This document shows, piece after piece, positions 1 to 11,823 of a stretch of DNA of 64,000 nt. The notes beneath the pieces were generated by a model. It saw only the letters and a program-made list of their open reading frames with translations. It was not told where the DNA came from and ran no database searches. The DNA comes from Blastomussa wellsi. Its lineage: Eukaryota > Cnidaria > Anthozoa > Scleractinia > Plerogyridae. The DNA lies in NCBI GenBank assembly GCA_947652115.1, contig OX393569.1:18082650-18146649 (forward strand), given 5' to 3'. The position numbers and the translations under genes were made by a program. The stretch's first letter is position 1; every line of letters begins with the position of its first letter.

Positions 1-580
1 GTACTGGATTCCATATTGAGTTCAAAGTCTTGTTATTGTGGTGGTGGTGGGAGGGGAGGGGAGGGGGCAGTTTGGAAACCGGTACTCAAAGGTCAGGAAA
101 TTCCTAAGAGGGGTGGGGTGTATCAGTGAAATTTGATTTCCAGATGGTCAAGTTTAATGCAGCGTGACCTACAACTATGGACATATGTTATTGGCAAACT
201 TGTAAAAATATGAAATAATTATCTTTTAATAACTGTCAAATACGTTCCAGTACCCCATTCCCCATTTCAATGTTGGAGAACAATGAAATACACCTGTGAG
301 TGAGATGGATGGTTACAGTCAACATTGCATAGTGGTGGGGAGGGGCAAAATGCGTGTAAATTGTTTTTTTCCAACACTTGTAACCATGGTCGTAGGTTCA
401 AAATAATATTCCATTTTAAAAAAGCTCATTGGAAGCTAACAACTCCACACAAATCCACCATGTTGTTTCAGATCTTGGATGCAGTCACCATTACTAAATT
501 GTAAATTAAATGTCTTGTTACCAGTGTACACAAAATCATTTTGGAATTTCACAGTAATAATAAAAGCATTCATTTTGCAG
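1..580 (+). other. intron of the RhoBTB-like gene
   Basis: No coding segment is recognised here. The stretch has a G-rich run near 40-70 and ends in an acceptor (cattttgcag, 571-580) that opens the first visible exon. Confidence 0.6.
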
Positions 581-2726
581 GTTTTGCACCTCATATAGAA
601 GTCCTCAGCTCAACATTTGCAAATGACTGGCATTCTATGATGTTGGACTCCAACAGTGCAGATGTCAGATTTCAGTTCTCCAATGGCCAGTATGTAGATG
701 CCCATCAAACTGTCCTTGTCGCTGCATCGTCCATTTTCAAGAACATTTTCCTTGGTAGAATGACTCCGAGCCATGAATCTTACAGCTCCATCTTTGAAGA
801 TATTTCCTGGGTGTGCGACAAGGAAAGTAATTGCCCAAACCTTGTTCACATCAAAGGGCAATGCCAAAGCAAAGGCAAAATAGTTATAAGGCTGAATGAA
901 AGCATTTCCAAAGGCATGTTTATGGAGGTTTTGGCTTTTCTCTACACTGGGTCACCAGATATTTCAGAGGATGAGGACAAGAACTTTGTTAAAGAAATTC
1001 AAGTTGTTGCTGATAAATTTCAGTTGGCCTGGTTGTCTGAATTCTGCTCGAATTTACTCAAGGGAGATTCATTTCTGAACCCAAGTATCGGCACCTGGCT
1101 AAATGACAAAACAGGGCAAGAGGCAAAGAAGTTGTTTCTCAACAAACCGTTACTGGCTGATGTCAAGTTCCGTGTGGAGGGCACTGTTGTACATGGACAC
1201 AAGATGATTTTAAAAGCAAGATCTGAGGTCATGGCAGCCATGTTGGGTGGGGCCTTCAGAGAGAGTGACTTGGATACAGAGGTAAAACATTATTAATTTT
1301 ATTCTATTTTTGGTTTGCATTCAAAATAGTTGGAGAATTCCTCCCTAAAAGCCAAAAAAAAAATAACATTTAATAAAGTTTCAAGTTTGTCAAATTACAA
1401 TCCTTCTCAATCTTCCTCAATCAAAGCCATCCTTGTTTTATCTCAGTTTATTGTTGCCTCTTTAGTGTTTTTCTACCTTTGTTAACTATTATTTTAAGGT
1501 TTCCTTTTATTTAAAAGCAATTTTATACATAATTTACCAAAAAAATTACTTCATTTACTTACAGTAACTAATTGGCGCCAATGAAAAGAAACTGTCTTCC
1601 ACCTTTGATGAGAACAAGACATTCAAAATTTAAAGGCTGACAGGTTTCCAAATAATTACTGTCACATACATGATTATATTTCTGATATCATCTGTTAAAC
1701 CCTTCTTGGCTGCTTCCAATACAATGTCAATAGACAGACAATTTATGAATAATAGCTGGGGAAGAATTTATGCATGCAGCTGTAGTGCTACTTACTGTCA
1801 CAGTTAAGACGTCCTTCAGCCTTAAATATTTTGTACCATGTTATTTGCAGATTGAGATCAGGGATGCCTCTCTTCCAAGTTTCTTTGCCTTACTGGAGTA
1901 CCTTTACACTGACCATGCCCCAATAGAGGAGGGCGACTCTGTAGAAATTATGATTTTAGCTGACAGATTCTGCCTGCCAAGGCTTGTGACTTTGTGTGAG
2001 CTGTACATCACTAAGAAAGTAGATTCCTGTATCCAGAAGAGAATAGCAGATGGGACAAGTGATGTGATAAATCTCCTTCTTGCATCACAGGTAAGACAAG
2101 TGTAACCCTCTAAAAGCAAAGCCTTTACTTACCTGCAACTCTACTCTTCCCTACCCTATGCTAGGTACCTTAACCTAGGTTCCTTACCCTGCAATACCCA
2201 ACTCTACCTTTCCCTACTCTACTCTACCCTAGGTACCTCAACCCTTCCCTACCCAACCCAACCCCACCCTATCCCACCCCACCCTAGCCAAATCCACCCT
2301 ACCCTATCCTAACCCACTCTACCCTACCTAACCCGCCCTACCCTAACCCGCCCCACCCTTACCTGCCCTACTCTACTCCACTCTACTCTACCCTACCCTG
2401 CCCTTTTCTTCTTTAGAGACCTGTGTAATTTAATGTGGAAATGTGTCATTACCAGTCCCAAATATGAATTTCATACTCTCTTGAAACAATGTTTATAATA
2501 TTTTCAGGCTCACAATGCCAAGCAGTTGGCTAGCTGGTGTCTCCATTTCATTTCCACAAATTTCTCTGTGTTTGAGTCAACTGAAGAATTCGATCTTGTT
2601 CAAGGAAAAAACAGAGAGCATGTCTATGAACATCGCTGGCCACCGCTGTCCTATTTAAAAGCACAAGAAGAATATGAACAGAAAGTCAGGGGATCAAACA
2701 TTAATTCCAAGTGCAAAGTAATGTGA
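581..2726 (+). CDS. RhoBTB-like protein, last three coding exons (5' end outside window)
   Basis: Exons 581-1281, 1851-2090 and 2508-2726 join in frame through GT-AG introns; the first starts inside a codon, so the gene begins upstream. The product reads as two BTB domains in a row. The first (DVRFQFSNGQYVDAHQTVL onward) is split by a long insert, as in the RhoBTB family. The second (ADVKFRVEGTVVHGHKMIL) runs across the first intron into LLEYLYTDHAPI. The tail has the family's AHNAKQLASWCLHF and RWPPLSYLK segments. It ends in CKVM, a CAAX prenylation box whose final Met favours farnesylation. RhoBTB proteins are atypical Rho-related Cullin-3 adaptors; of the human paralogues RHOBTB3 is the one with a CAAX end, so this copy looks RHOBTB3-like or ancestral. 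The GTPase-like domain should lie to the left and is not visible. The family call is strong; the paralogue is inference. Confidence 0.85.
2110..2410. repeat. degenerate CCCTA/CCCTAACC low-complexity tract in intron
   Basis: About 300 bp of the intron between exons 1851-2090 and 2508-2726 consists of variants of ccctac, ccctaac and ctctac on the plus strand. It is pyrimidine-rich and resembles a decayed pentamer/hexamer satellite. A few units equal the metazoan telomere hexamer CCCTAA, but most do not, so it is not a clean interstitial telomere. Confidence 0.8.
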
Positions 2727-3177
2727 CATGTGTGGAGCCCTGTTGTACTTGTCTAATAGTGTAATCAAGCCTTCCCTCAGACAAATCCTGAGATGAACTG
2801 AAGTTGCTGAAGTTCCTCTAGTGTTTGTAAGCAACCTGATTGTCTGCGAATCAGGCTACCTTTACCCACTGTTTTTTTTTACCTCAACTATTCAGTACTT
2901 AGTCAGGGACTAATACTTGGCAATTTAGACCATTAAATGAGGAGCAGTTTAACTGTTTATTACCAAAGCTATCCATAACAATGATCGATTTTGCATTCTG
3001 TATACGTACAGTGTACATTGCCAATACTGACAGTAATTTCATAATCTGATTTGCCAGGGATACTATAAATGAATATTATATTAGCTAATAAAATACTTGT
3101 ATATAACAGCATAAGAAAGGACATTTTTAAGGATTAAAATACAATGTCACTTTTGTAAGGGTTTCACTAAATTCTTT
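2727..3177. other. convergent intergenic spacer
   Basis: The 451 bp between the stop of the RhoBTB-like gene (+) and the stop of the nucleoside hydrolase (-) should hold both 3' UTRs. I see AT-rich sequence and no further gene. Confidence 0.6.
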
Positions 3178-4815
3178 TTATTTTAGAGAGTGAAGCATCA
3201 TATTCATAAATAGTTCTAGATCTATTTTAGTGATCAATCGAACATTAGTCGACTTTTTTAGCAATCCTCTCCAGTCAATCACCATCTGCCCACGCGTTAG
3301 ACCCTCTTTGAGTTCCACTGTTGCATGAACGGATGTTTCTTCTAGAACCATGTTTGGCTCTATTGCCGCACAGATTGCAAAGGGATCACAAGTTATAAAA
3401 GGAGCTTTCATTTTGGCCTCAAATTCTTTAATATTTGATGATATCTTCTTCATGAACTCTGCTTGTTTGGTGCCAGCTCCTACATAACGATCATAAAACT
3501 CCCAGTCTAGGCCATGTTCCAGGCAGGTCTCCCAGGACACAATAGAGATGGGGCAATTGAATTGATTCAACACGACATAAGCTGCTTCGGGGTCAGCACC
3601 AAAGTTGAACTCCGCTGAAACCCAATGATTTCCTTTGCCATGGATGCAGCCGCCCATCAGATAGATTTCCTTCACTCTTGTTGTAAATTCGGCATCGAGA
3701 TGAGAAGCCACTGCAACATTAGTCAAAGGGCCAGTTGCTATAATTACAATCTCACCAGGGTTTTCTTTCACAAGCTGGATTAAAGCTTGAGTAGCATGAG
3801 TCGGTTTCAGGAGGTTCATGTTTGGGTCCTTAAGGTCAGGTGCATCGCCCAGGCCATCAACTCCATGATAAAGTGGTTTTTCAAATGTATTTCCTAATAT
3901 TGATCAAATAATAACATTGCGACAAATATTCAACTTATTGTAATGAAACAGCAGGGTCCAGACTGCACAGCATACTTATTTTATATCACATTCCTGTTTC
4001 TCCCAAATTAGCTCCTACTTCTAGTTTCTGTTATCTTGGGAATTCAAGTTTCACATGGAAAACACACATTTCCCAAGAAAATCTTGTATTTCCACAACCT
4101 CGTTCCCAAGGGCTCTCATCTTCCCGCCCTTCCTCTCCTCTCTCGCTCCGGGAGGGCTGGAACATGAGAGACACTGAGAACGGGGTTGGTATTTCTGAAG
4201 GTTAAATAGTCTATGTAACCATGGCTTAATACTAACATGTCGCAATGCCCATCCAGAATAATCGCCCCGGGCTTGTCACGCGTTCCTCCGCGTGACGAGC
4301 CCAAAGACGTCTGCACAGGAGGCCAAGATTTGTTCCCTTATGTCAGTTACGTTTACGTTTAACATTAATATTATGTTCCCGCTATTTTGTATCTTCACAC
4401 AAGTAAAATAAAACATCAAAATGCGTTTGCGTGACCTGAACATGTCGCTTGCTGGTCTTCATTCTCGCCGTTTTTTGTTCAGTTCATAATCACAGTCAGT
4501 ACGTGTATATGATTAAGAATTTATACAATAAGTTAAATTGTATTGGTAAATCTACCTTTAGCGTGACATTGTCGTACCTAACATGGCTCGATGTGCTCCC
4601 TTGTATACCGGTACGTCGGTTCGCCCGCAAACTTCAAGGATCTTGAGTACATTCTTTGTGACTTGATCAACGTCCACATTTCCAAAGGTACAAGTGATAG
4701 CTAGAACTTCCACTTCTTGGGAAAGCGCGATCATGATAGCTTGGGCGTCATCGATTCCAGCATCGCAGTCAATTATAATTTTCAATTTGGCGTGTCTTTC
4801 CGGAGTGGAAGCCAT
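3178..4815 (-). CDS. inosine-uridine-type nucleoside hydrolase
   Basis: Two exons on the minus strand, 4815-4578 and 3893-3178, join in frame (split Gly codon G|GA) to 317 aa, the normal size for this family. Enzymes of this fold cleave the N-glycosidic bond of ribonucleosides to base plus ribose, in salvage or catabolism. The calcium-binding signature DCDAGIDD lies at residues 16-23. Other family blocks are HGVDGLGDAP, GPLTNVA, EFNFGADPEAAYVVL (substrate and metal residues), SWETCLEH and CDPFA. I chose the ATG at 4815 because homologues start just before the IIIDCDAG strand; an in-frame ATG at 4971 would add 52 residues. The start codon sits in AAGATGGC, a YY1-like context. The intron 3894-4577 contains a hairpin repeat. 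Substrate preference cannot be told from sequence. Confidence 0.92.
4268..4302. repeat. GC-rich hairpin in nucleoside hydrolase intron
   Basis: gggcttgtcacgcg is followed after a few bases by cgcgtgacgagccc, a 14-bp stem with one mismatch or G-T pair. It is GC-rich against an AT-rich background and is probably the core of a small fold-back element. Confidence 0.7.
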
Positions 4816-5275
4816 CTTCGATCGGGTTTGCTCTTCCTTCCTTCGGGTCAAGGTCGCGCAGGAGACTGAGAAGGATCCCAGTTGGCAAGAAAAAGAAAAA
4901 GGTGCCTTGGGTAGGGTAACACGGGAATCATTTATGTGCTGGTTTTTTGGTTTGCTTTTACCGCCATTCAAAAATAGTAGTTGAAATATTTGCGGATTTT
5001 TGCTTTTTAAGTACCGTCAAAAGTAATATAAATAAAATAATTTGCCTTTTACTCGCTTTTTTTTCTGCCTCCATCATATGGAATATTTCAGTGGGGGAGG
5101 GTAGGAAAAGTGCACACGTGCAAAATCAAATATGGCGACCGCCAGCGTATTATGAGTTCTGTGAATTTGTTTCTCATTGTAGCTAAGGTTTGGGCGGAAA
5201 TGTTTTTGAAATCAAAGCAGGTTGCGATAAACAGCTTTTATATTTACTGCCCAGGTTACTGAGTGCAATTTTGCA
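4816..5275. promoter_or_regulatory. candidate bidirectional promoter
   Basis: The 460 bp between two head-to-head start codons must carry both promoters unless one starts further away. Visible motifs are a YY1-like ATATGGCGACC near 5130 and an ACACGTGC E-box near 5114. No clear TATA box is seen for the plus gene. Confidence 0.45.
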
Positions 5276-8200
5276 ATGTATTCCCGTTGTTTTGGCTTTC
5301 AAATTGTGCATCGCTTGCGCTCGTCTGCTAGCGTTAGGCCTCGGAGCACAGGGATTAAACTGAGGCAAATTCCGCTGAGAGAACAGCTAGCCGTTCTTTC
5401 TACAACGTTATCTGAAGCTGAAAAACAGAAGGAGAATAAAGAAGGTGGCGAGGATGCGAAATCGTGGAGGGAAAATCCGAATCTTAAATACTGGATCATT
5501 GGTGTTCTGGGGATTTCTGGTGCAATTTACCAGTATGTTTACAGAAACCACGAGAAAAAACGTCTGCGGGTGAAATCACTACCCCAAGCACCCAGCCATT
5601 ATGTACATACTCGCGATCAAGATCTAGCAGGTCTTTCTTCACTCCATGCCCAACTGAAAAGGAGTGGAGCATTAACTGTTCTTCATATTGTTGGTTGTCA
5701 TGGCTCTGGGAAGACTGAGCTTGCTCGAGCATTTGCTGAAAAACTTGCCCAAAATGAAGAGGAAAGATATGTTTTTCTTCCAGGGAATCTTTTGTTTGGA
5801 ACTTTGAATGGGTCATCAGTTGATAGCCTTCTGTTTGATGTAAAAAGATTCGCGATTTCGATTGGTTGCTTGGAGAGTGATTGGACCTCAAAGGCTGATG
5901 AGGATGTGCATTTTAACAGTTTGTCTAAAGAAGAACAGCTTGATTGCTTTGTTGAAGCTGTTAGAGAAAAACTTAGTCACAGCCAAGGATGGGTCCTCAT
6001 CTTAGAGAATGTCAAGGATAATGAAGTCATGAATAGGTGGTTTTCCAGCAATTCACAGAATAGTTGGGGTAATGGAACAATTCTTGTCACTAGAGAAATG
6101 AATGCAGCCTGGGATTTATTAATGAACAATACTTACAGTATTAATCAAGGGTAAGACATGCTCCTTTATGCATGGAATTTACAAATATAATAATTATGAT
6201 TTGTAGTATATATGAAATAATTCATCTATGTGAACTGTGGATGTAGATGAAAGTGAGAATTGATCAGTTCTCACTTTTATCTTATAATAATTATATTACT
6301 GAGAAGATCAAGTCCAAACCCCCCTTAGTAGCCACAACAACAACAACAAAACTTTATTATGAATACTTAACTTCATTAATTACACTGTCACTCAGGTAGG
6401 AAAAGCTTATCTAGGCGGGACAGAAGAACAACTGAGGGTTAGGTTGTACTGTTAGCTATTACATAGCCATGCCAGACACCCCCTAGTTCACTGCCATAAA
6501 ATGTTGGTGATGAGCCCTGGGTTAATACTACCTACACAAGGGATTTGAGGTGGGCTCACAGTGCCTACACACGAGGGAACATGGACATGCCGCAGCAACA
6601 GTACATGTGGCAGCGAGAAAATCACGTTATTCACCCATAGGGGACATGCAGCAGGGACATAATCATAATACATACACACACATGAAAATGTAGCGGCGAC
6701 ATGTTCCTTTGTTCCATGGTTACAGCGACAACTAACACTGAGATGCTGTAAAGATTTGAAACTGTCATTCTTAAACTCATTACTAATTCATCAAGTTAAA
6801 ACAAAGAAAATCATAACTGTGAAGGAGGTTTGGATACCCGATCTTAATTAGCATAGATTTTGACGATTTTATTTCTGTGTTTACTCAGGTGTTTGTTTCG
6901 ATTGAGAAGATATACTAAACACTCAAGAGAGTGCTTCATTGGCTATCCAAACACCTGGAAGTTTGTTAAAAATGCTCCGCTATGCATTGTATTTTCAACT
7001 CTCTTCTCAGTGTTAGGATATCCCGATGAAACACTGTCTCTCGTGTTTGATATATTGCGTCTCAACTCGTTTAAACTCATCGCTAATGATGAGCTTGGGA
7101 GCTGGTGCCTTAAAGGATAGTGGGGGCCAAAAGCAAGCGGCAGAGAGGAGGTATCCATGGCAACCCTGGAAGCGGGAACCACCCCTCGAGCAACCCACTC
7201 ACCGACACCGTCACACTGATAAAAAAATTCAGTGGAGATACTTGCCTATGATAATACTTACCTGACAGGAACACTTACAATCCTGCCCGTCACTCAATAG
7301 GGAGGGTGGAGAGGGAGCGAGAATCTGCAGCTATCAGCAAAGATGATCCCAGACAATCAGCAAGCACTTACTGTGATGATCCAATACGATCAGCAAGCAA
7401 AGCGACAATGCGAATGCAACACTAGCCACAAACACAAAAGCAGCCCTGCAAAAACCCCCAAGGGCCGCCCCAAAGGTCACGTACTGCAAAGGCGGAGACT
7501 TCTGACCGGCTCCGCTAGAGTTTAACTTTGCCTAAATGATATTTAGCCACATTAAAAACCTCAGCAGACTTTAAGTCAAACTTAACTTTCATTATATGCC
7601 TCACATGTTTTTTAGAATGGACATCGATGAAGGAGTACAACATATTTCAAATTTAGCTGGATTAGAGGAAGACAAGATGACAGTGGCTAAAGACATTGTG
7701 ATGCTTCTGAATGGTATCCCTCTGGCTGTGACATGTGCAGGCCATTACATGCAATCAAAGGCTTCCAAAAATCCTGAATATTCCAGCTTAGACTTTTTAA
7801 AGGAGTTGAAGCTAGAGTTGCAGGACTTTATGAAGGCCAATGGTAAGACTCTCCTGGGACCCACTCATGTCATGGTTACCATGGAAATCAAGAATCTTGT
7901 TCGAGAAAACTTTCATCTCCTCCATGCTTTTGACTTCCTTGGAGCATGCACACCTGATTGGCCAATTCCCATTACATTAATTGTGCTGCATTTAAGGTCC
8001 CCTGATTTTAATTTACCACCGGTGGTTGGCAGTGGACCAGCCCTTCCAAGCCAGAAACCCACTGAGACCAAAAAGGAGGACAATGCTGAAGAAGTGGAAG
8101 AAATGTTTTTGTCCATCAAGAAGCTGGCAAAGAACTTGGAGTCCTTTATGACAGCTGTGAAAGATAACATAGATGCCATCAAAGCGATGCTTAATCCTGA

Positions 8201-8608
8201 ACTGCCCGACATGCCGCAGATGGTAGATGGAATGGTCGAGATGCTGAGGGCCTGTCCTTTGGTTTCTGTTGTGAGAATGGAGCCTATGGGTAAGAACATA
8301 ATCTTCTCTTTTGTGAGTCATTCATCCATGACACTCTCCTTCTCTCCACTCACTAGCCTGCGTAGCTGGCGGTTTATTTTGGTAGCGCGCTCAATTGAAA
8401 CAAGCAGTGAAAGCCATGAAACTGAGAGAGAGAGAGAGAACGGTGAATAACACTGCGCTAGATCCCTCAGGCCCTCTCGGCCACTGGTTTCGCGGCTTTC
8501 ACTGTTAGTTTTGATTGAGTGTGCTCCTTTAGTCTGAGATTCGTCCAGTTGACATATGACCAAACCCAGGCAGGCTGCAATAATAATGATAAGGATTTAA
8601 TGATAGTT

Positions 8609-8644
<36 letters not shown>

Positions 8645-10251
8645 GTAGCGATAACTCGCCGAGGCAGTTGTCAGTTGGGTTTTAAGTAATTAACACCTAA
8701 TTAGCAAAGATTGTTAAAATGGATAAAAATTAGTTAAAGACAAAAGCGAGTATAACAGATAAATATAAGTGTTAAAATTTTTTGAAAAAGTTTTCAGTTT
8801 GGCTTTAAAAATAAATAGCAATAATTTTCTTTCTTAAAGGCAATTTGAAAGGCTGCTCCAGTCTTTTCACAGTTGGTTTAGGGGCAAACGAAGATCGTTG
8901 GAGCATCTTGTATTACGAGAGTGAATAGCTTGAATCCTCTTCACGAGGAGCAAAGATGTTGGGAGGTAACGGGAGTGCATTGTATTCAGTATTAGATAAA
9001 CACCTGTACAGCACACAAAGAGAAATCCGTGTTTGTTCTTTTTTCTAACTGGTATATTTATTACTAGGTGTGGAGACAGTAGTCGTCAGTCCTTTGGTGC
9101 ATTCAATATTTCAGCAACTCTTCTTGTCCAGGACAATGCACCAGCTTGAAGCAGAGTACCTGGCACGGGCGGAAGACAAGCACAGCACAAGCTCGTGGTT
9201 CCGCCGCTTGTGGAGTTTTGACGCTCAAAGGACGCTTCAAGAATATCGCAATTCCCTTGGTGAAGTCTCTGACCAGGAAGCTGTTGCTCTCACTGATGAC
9301 GCGCCTGGTAGCGACCTCCTACCACCACTCACCGGGCCAAATGTTGGTGATTTGCTGCAGGAGAGCGAGTTGGAGAATAAGGAACAGTTTAGGAAGATCA
9401 AGACCCGGGACGCAATTCGTCACTGTCAGCAGCACACGGCGCGAATTTTGAAAACAATCAATGGAGTTGCCTCGGTTTGCGGGCAGGACAATCAAACGCG
9501 GACCCTCGCCAGGCTTCTCAAGCCCCACCTCGACCATATTTTAGCCGCTGGCACATCAAAGAGCCTGGGCCCTAAAAGTCGTGCCCATGCCATTTCGGCC
9601 GTAGCAGCCATCGACGCCTCTCTGGGGAATCTGGAATCCAGTAGAGGCCTGTTGGAAGATGTTCTCGTGATTGAAACGCAACTGTTTGGTGAATCGAGCC
9701 TGGAAGTTGCGTCCACGTTGACGCGCTTAGCAGATGTGTGCAGCTCCTTAGATGACCTACAAAAGTGCAGAGACCTTCTCGAGAGAGCGATTCAAATTTA
9801 CGAGTCGCAAAGAAGGAAATTTGGTGAATACAAACAGCCTCTAGATTACGCTCGTACCCTTTCTGCCCTTGGCGCTACATACGGGAGCTTAGGATTCAAG
9901 GAAAGAAGTCGTGACTACATCGAGCGAGCTTTCTCATTCTTGCAGTCAGCGGCACCCACCAACCCAGATGAAGTCGAAGCCCGCAGGTTCACCAGCGATG
10001 TGGCCAGCACACTAACCGATCTGGGGCATGCGTATCTTTCGTTAGGCGAAACTACGCCTGCGCGGCGGTTTTTAGACATGGCTCTGAACGGGCACAAGAA
10101 CATTCACGGAGATGAACACCCTGAAGTCGTGCGCACCATGACCGTGCTTGGAATTGCCTACACCATGCAGGGAAACTGGCCCGAGGCAAGAAAAATGAGG
10201 AAAGAAGCTGGAAAGCTTCAGGCAAAACTTGATGCAAAGCCGCTGATTTAA
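5276..10251 (+). CDS. mitochondria-directed STAND (NB-ARC-like) NTPase with C-terminal TPRs
   Basis: Exons 5276-6150, 7616-8289 and 9068-10251 join in frame to 910 aa. The first 37 residues are Arg-rich and lack acidic residues, like a mitochondrial presequence. A hydrophobic segment (YWIIGVLGISGAIYQYVY, about 72-89) follows. The NTPase core has a P-loop GCHGSGKT (140-147), a Walker-B-like strand WVLILENV (239-246), an NB-ARC sensor-like NGTILVTRE (266-274) and a GIPLA motif (about 325-329), the GxP signature of NB-ARC/STAND proteins. Exon 3 carries TPR-like helical repeats (about residues 685-900) with kinesin-light-chain-style spacing, for example ALGATYGSLGF and DLGHAYLSLGE. STAND proteins are nucleotide-driven oligomerising switches in cell-death and immune signalling. 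Domain calls are visible in sequence; mitochondrial location and role are inference. I do not recognise a named orthologue. Confidence 0.82.
6151..7615 (+). other. intron 1 of the STAND/TPR gene, repeat-filled
   Basis: This intron contains a MITE-like block near 6540-6710 with cacacgagggaacatg and gacatgt motifs. At 6838-7065 it has a copy of the repeat also present at 40248-40440. At 7140-7560 it has a module ending in aactttgcctaaatgatatttagcc that resembles 29040-29365. No coding segment of the host gene is recognised. Confidence 0.6.
8354..8577. repeat. TAGCCTGC-type element in intron 2 of the STAND/TPR gene
   Basis: It begins tagcctgcgtagctggcggt and ends near caggcaggct, resembling the TAGCCTG...CAGGCTA elements at 11101, 35220 and 44547, but with poorer arms. 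It includes a short (GA)n run. Confidence 0.5.
8608..8646. repeat. (GAT)n microsatellite
   Basis: About twelve consecutive atg/gat units lie in intron 2 of the STAND/TPR gene. Confidence 0.9.
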
Positions 10252-10985
10252 CGACTCTTCATCGAGTTACAAAACACAAATTGAAATCATTACATGGTGA
10301 CACGTTTGCGAAAACTTCTTAATTTTTTTTTGTAACAGATTCAGTAATTATGTCATGAGATTAAAGAACGTGGTCACTTCATGGAATATTTCTTCACTTG
10401 ACGTTGTGGTCAACCTCTTGCAAAATAAACTACAACCCTCGTAATATGACGAAAGGTACTTTAATACCAGGAAGTTTGAAATACCGGGCTCTGTAAAATG
10501 ACCGGGATGCTTATACAGCGCGTTTAATATTTCATTTAGTTTTTTTACATATTTTCAGAAGGACTAAATCGACCGTCTGAAGAAATATTGATCTTGTAAC
10601 TGAAAGTGGGTTTGATAAAGCCGAAAAAGGAAATTCCGTGAAATAAACTTTAAAACATTTTAAAGCGATTTCTTGTTACAGCAAAATCAGTAAAGCAGTT
10701 GACCAGTTCTTGATTCTTCGTTCATTGTTTAGAAAGTAGTCAGAGTATTTCTTCCTATTGCTTTTACTGTGACTTGTAAAATGTTTATCACACAATTAAT
10801 AGTCCATGATATATATTGTCGACGTTTTTCATTTATGCTAGATACGAAAGGAAATGACGAATTGTCAAACGACGTGTGTGCCATTTGACTGGAATCACGT
10901 GAGCGTTTTCTGTCTCTTCTCTGCCGCGTGCAGAATCTCTTCCACGGATGGGGGCTATTTTATCGGCGGGGAAGGGATGATGAAT

Positions 10986-11034
10986 AAAATTGTCTTGTTT
11001 TTTTTTTTAAAACAAGACAATTTTTTCAACATCC
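10986..11034. repeat. perfect AT-rich inverted repeat
   Basis: aaaattgtcttgtttt and aaaacaagacaatttt flank a T-run, making a stem of about 16 bp. Confidence 0.85.
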
Positions 11035-11100
11035 CTTCCTTGTTTAGATTTATCCTTAGATTCATTGCTGTCAGACACCAAACAGCAACGGTACTTGAAA

Positions 11101-11226
11101 TAGCCTGCGTGGCAGGCATCCGAAGGGGAGGGAGATGGGGGAAAACCATCGCGCGAGGTGAGGGCGCGAGGAGATAGGACTTTTTGCCCCATCTCCCTCC
11201 CCTTCGGACGCCTGCCACGCAGGCTA
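11101..11226. repeat. TAGCCTGC fold-back MITE
   Basis: This 126-bp element has terminal inverted arms of about 40 bp: tagcctgcgtggcaggc ... gcctgccacgcaggcta, extending inward through ccgaaggggagggagatggg and its complement. The terminal TA dinucleotides may be a TA target duplication, as made by Tc1/mariner-type transposases; the superfamily is inference. Confidence 0.85.
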
Positions 11227-11823
11227 TACTTGAAAGACAAGGCTTGGTTCTTTTTTAAAACTTTTGTACTAGAAAACTTCTAAGTATATTTGAAAACGCG
11301 GAAATATGGATTTGCCTGCGTCATAAACTGAGCTCGTTGGTTTGAAAGAACTTAAAATACCCGTGAAAATATGCACTGGGCAACTATATTATTTATTTTG
11401 TGCCTTTACATCATCGTGAATCAATGAAATCTCCCCAAATGACAAGAAAGATATTATATACCTGAAACGTTTGATCGCGGTGAAATCCTTAGAATGATGT
11501 GGAATGGAGCTTAACAAAATTCATACACCTAGCTCATAAATTTTCCGTCAAAAGAGAAAAGGCGATTTGGAGGGAGTTTTCAACGTCGGGATGTAGGAAT
11601 TGTTATTGGGGGCAGGGGGAGAGGGGTTGGCCGAGTATTTATAGTCCGGTAGACCTGAGGCAAGCGGCTTGGCACGAGGGCGTTTCTACCGTGCACGCGA
11701 GAAAAAAATCCTGGGCCTATAGCTAGCACCCGAGTTTCTCGTCGCCTCGCGAGTTTCTTGACAACCTTACTTCATTCGCCCCCAAGCCGCTTGGCCCCAG
11801 GCACTGTAGTCTTTGTCGTCTCC

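Larger units (their letters stand above)
10252..11823. other. intergenic region with fold-back elements
   Basis: The region between the STAND/TPR stop and the stop of the minus-strand orphan gene holds the 3' flanks of both. It contains a perfect AT-rich hairpin near 10986-11034, the TAGCCTGC fold-back at 11101-11226, and a weaker inverted pair around gcaagcggcttgg (near 11652) and ccaagccgcttgg (near 11782). No gene is recognised. Confidence 0.6.

Noticed and set aside
7026..7525. Small frames in intron 1 of the STAND/TPR gene
   Set aside because: They lie in repeat modules shared with 29040-29365 and 40248-40440 and are not joined by usable splice phases to the flanking exons.
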